Assembly (NCBI GenBank): GCA_946997275.1
Contig: CAMPUN010000079.1
Coordinates: 1-6,155, forward strand
Reading direction: 5' to 3'
DNA from: an uncultured Porphyromonas sp.
GTDB lineage: Bacteria; Bacteroidota; Bacteroidia; Bacteroidales; Porphyromonadaceae
Length of the DNA stretch: 6,155 nucleotides
Shown here: positions 5,888 to 6,155 of the stretch, one piece after another
Numbering within the stretch: the first letter of the stretch is position 1
How the letters are laid out: every line of letters begins with the position of its first letter
Notes under the pieces: generated by a model
Databases searched by the model: none
What the model was told of the DNA's origin: nothing
What the model saw: the letters and a program-made list of their open reading frames with translations, nothing else
Made by a program: the position numbers and the translations under genes

Positions 5888-6155
5888 TTATTGTGTTATA
5901 ACCACCTTGTCAGTCTGAGTGCTGTCAGAGGAGATCGTGCGAACGATGTATAGACCGTCGGGTAGTTCGCTGACGCCCATGTCTATGCGCTGGCAAGGTG
6001 CCGTGCGGTAGTCGCGGAGTAGCTGACCTGTGGTGTCATATATCTGAAGACCCTCTAGGGATGCGCCCTCAGCGGTGATCGTGCCATAGGCATATTGTAC
6101 GGTTGTGGCGCCTCTGTCGACTAGCTCCTGGAGGTGTACTGGTGAAGCCTCAAAG
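5888..6155 (-). CDS. C-terminal end of a T9SS-sorted protein (partial, 5' part outside window)
   Basis: The last 88 codons and TAA stop of a gene entering from the right edge. The visible product is almost entirely a type IX secretion C-terminal sorting domain: a beta strand with LQIYDTTGQLLRDY (35-48 of the visible part), then IDMGVSELPDGLYIVRT (57-73), ending in KVVITQ. This predicts that the mature protein crosses the outer membrane through the Por/T9SS machinery and is then released or anchored on the surface. The effector portion is outside the window, so its function cannot be stated; it may be another LRR protein, a protease or an adhesin. Only 13 bp separate its stop from the LRR gene start, with no promoter match in the gap, so it is probably the upstream gene of the same operon. 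Confidence 0.9.
   Translation of the reverse strand, partial: FEASPVHLQELVDRGATTVQYAYGTITAEGASLEGLQIYDTTGQLLRDYRTAPCQRIDMGVSELPDGLYIVRTISSDSTQTDKVVITQ

Overview
The window looks like chromosomal DNA from a Bacteroidota bacterium, most likely a Porphyromonas or close relative. Four things point there: a Na+-translocating NADH:quinone reductase (nqr) operon, two proteins with type IX secretion system (T9SS) C-terminal sorting domains, Bacteroidota-type promoters (TTTG ... TAnnTTTG), and start codons without Shine-Dalgarno sequences. The genus is an inference from protein style. I could not test it by search.

Layout. Positions 1-2387 (minus strand) hold nqrA and the 5' part of nqrB, the start of the nqr operon, which runs off the left edge. 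Positions 2388-2812 are a 425-bp divergent intergenic region. It has one recognisable promoter at each end and, between them, a degenerate tandem array of about eight 21-bp units, each carrying a small TCC...GGA dyad. Positions 2813-3445 (plus strand) encode a six-helix MarC-family membrane protein, which ends at a strong bidirectional hairpin terminator shared with the convergent gene to its right. Positions 3574-5874 (minus strand) encode a 766-residue secreted leucine-rich-repeat (LRR) protein with a T9SS sorting domain. At 5888-6155 lies the 3' end of another T9SS-sorted gene, 13 bp upstream of the LRR gene on the same strand and probably in the same transcript.

How the genes work together. 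NqrA and NqrB are subunits of one respiratory sodium pump. MarC is an uncharacterised inner-membrane protein with no obvious link to Nqr beyond the shared intergenic region. The LRR gene and its upstream partner look like a co-transcribed pair of cell-surface or secreted proteins, independent of the left half.

Most of the coding content belongs to recognisable families, and I do not see an obvious undescribed enzymatic or defence system. The two best leads are the 21-bp periodic array between the divergent promoters and the internal architecture of the LRR protein. That protein consists of two copies of one cap-LRR-cap module whose caps align without gaps and whose repeat numbers differ by exactly twelve units.
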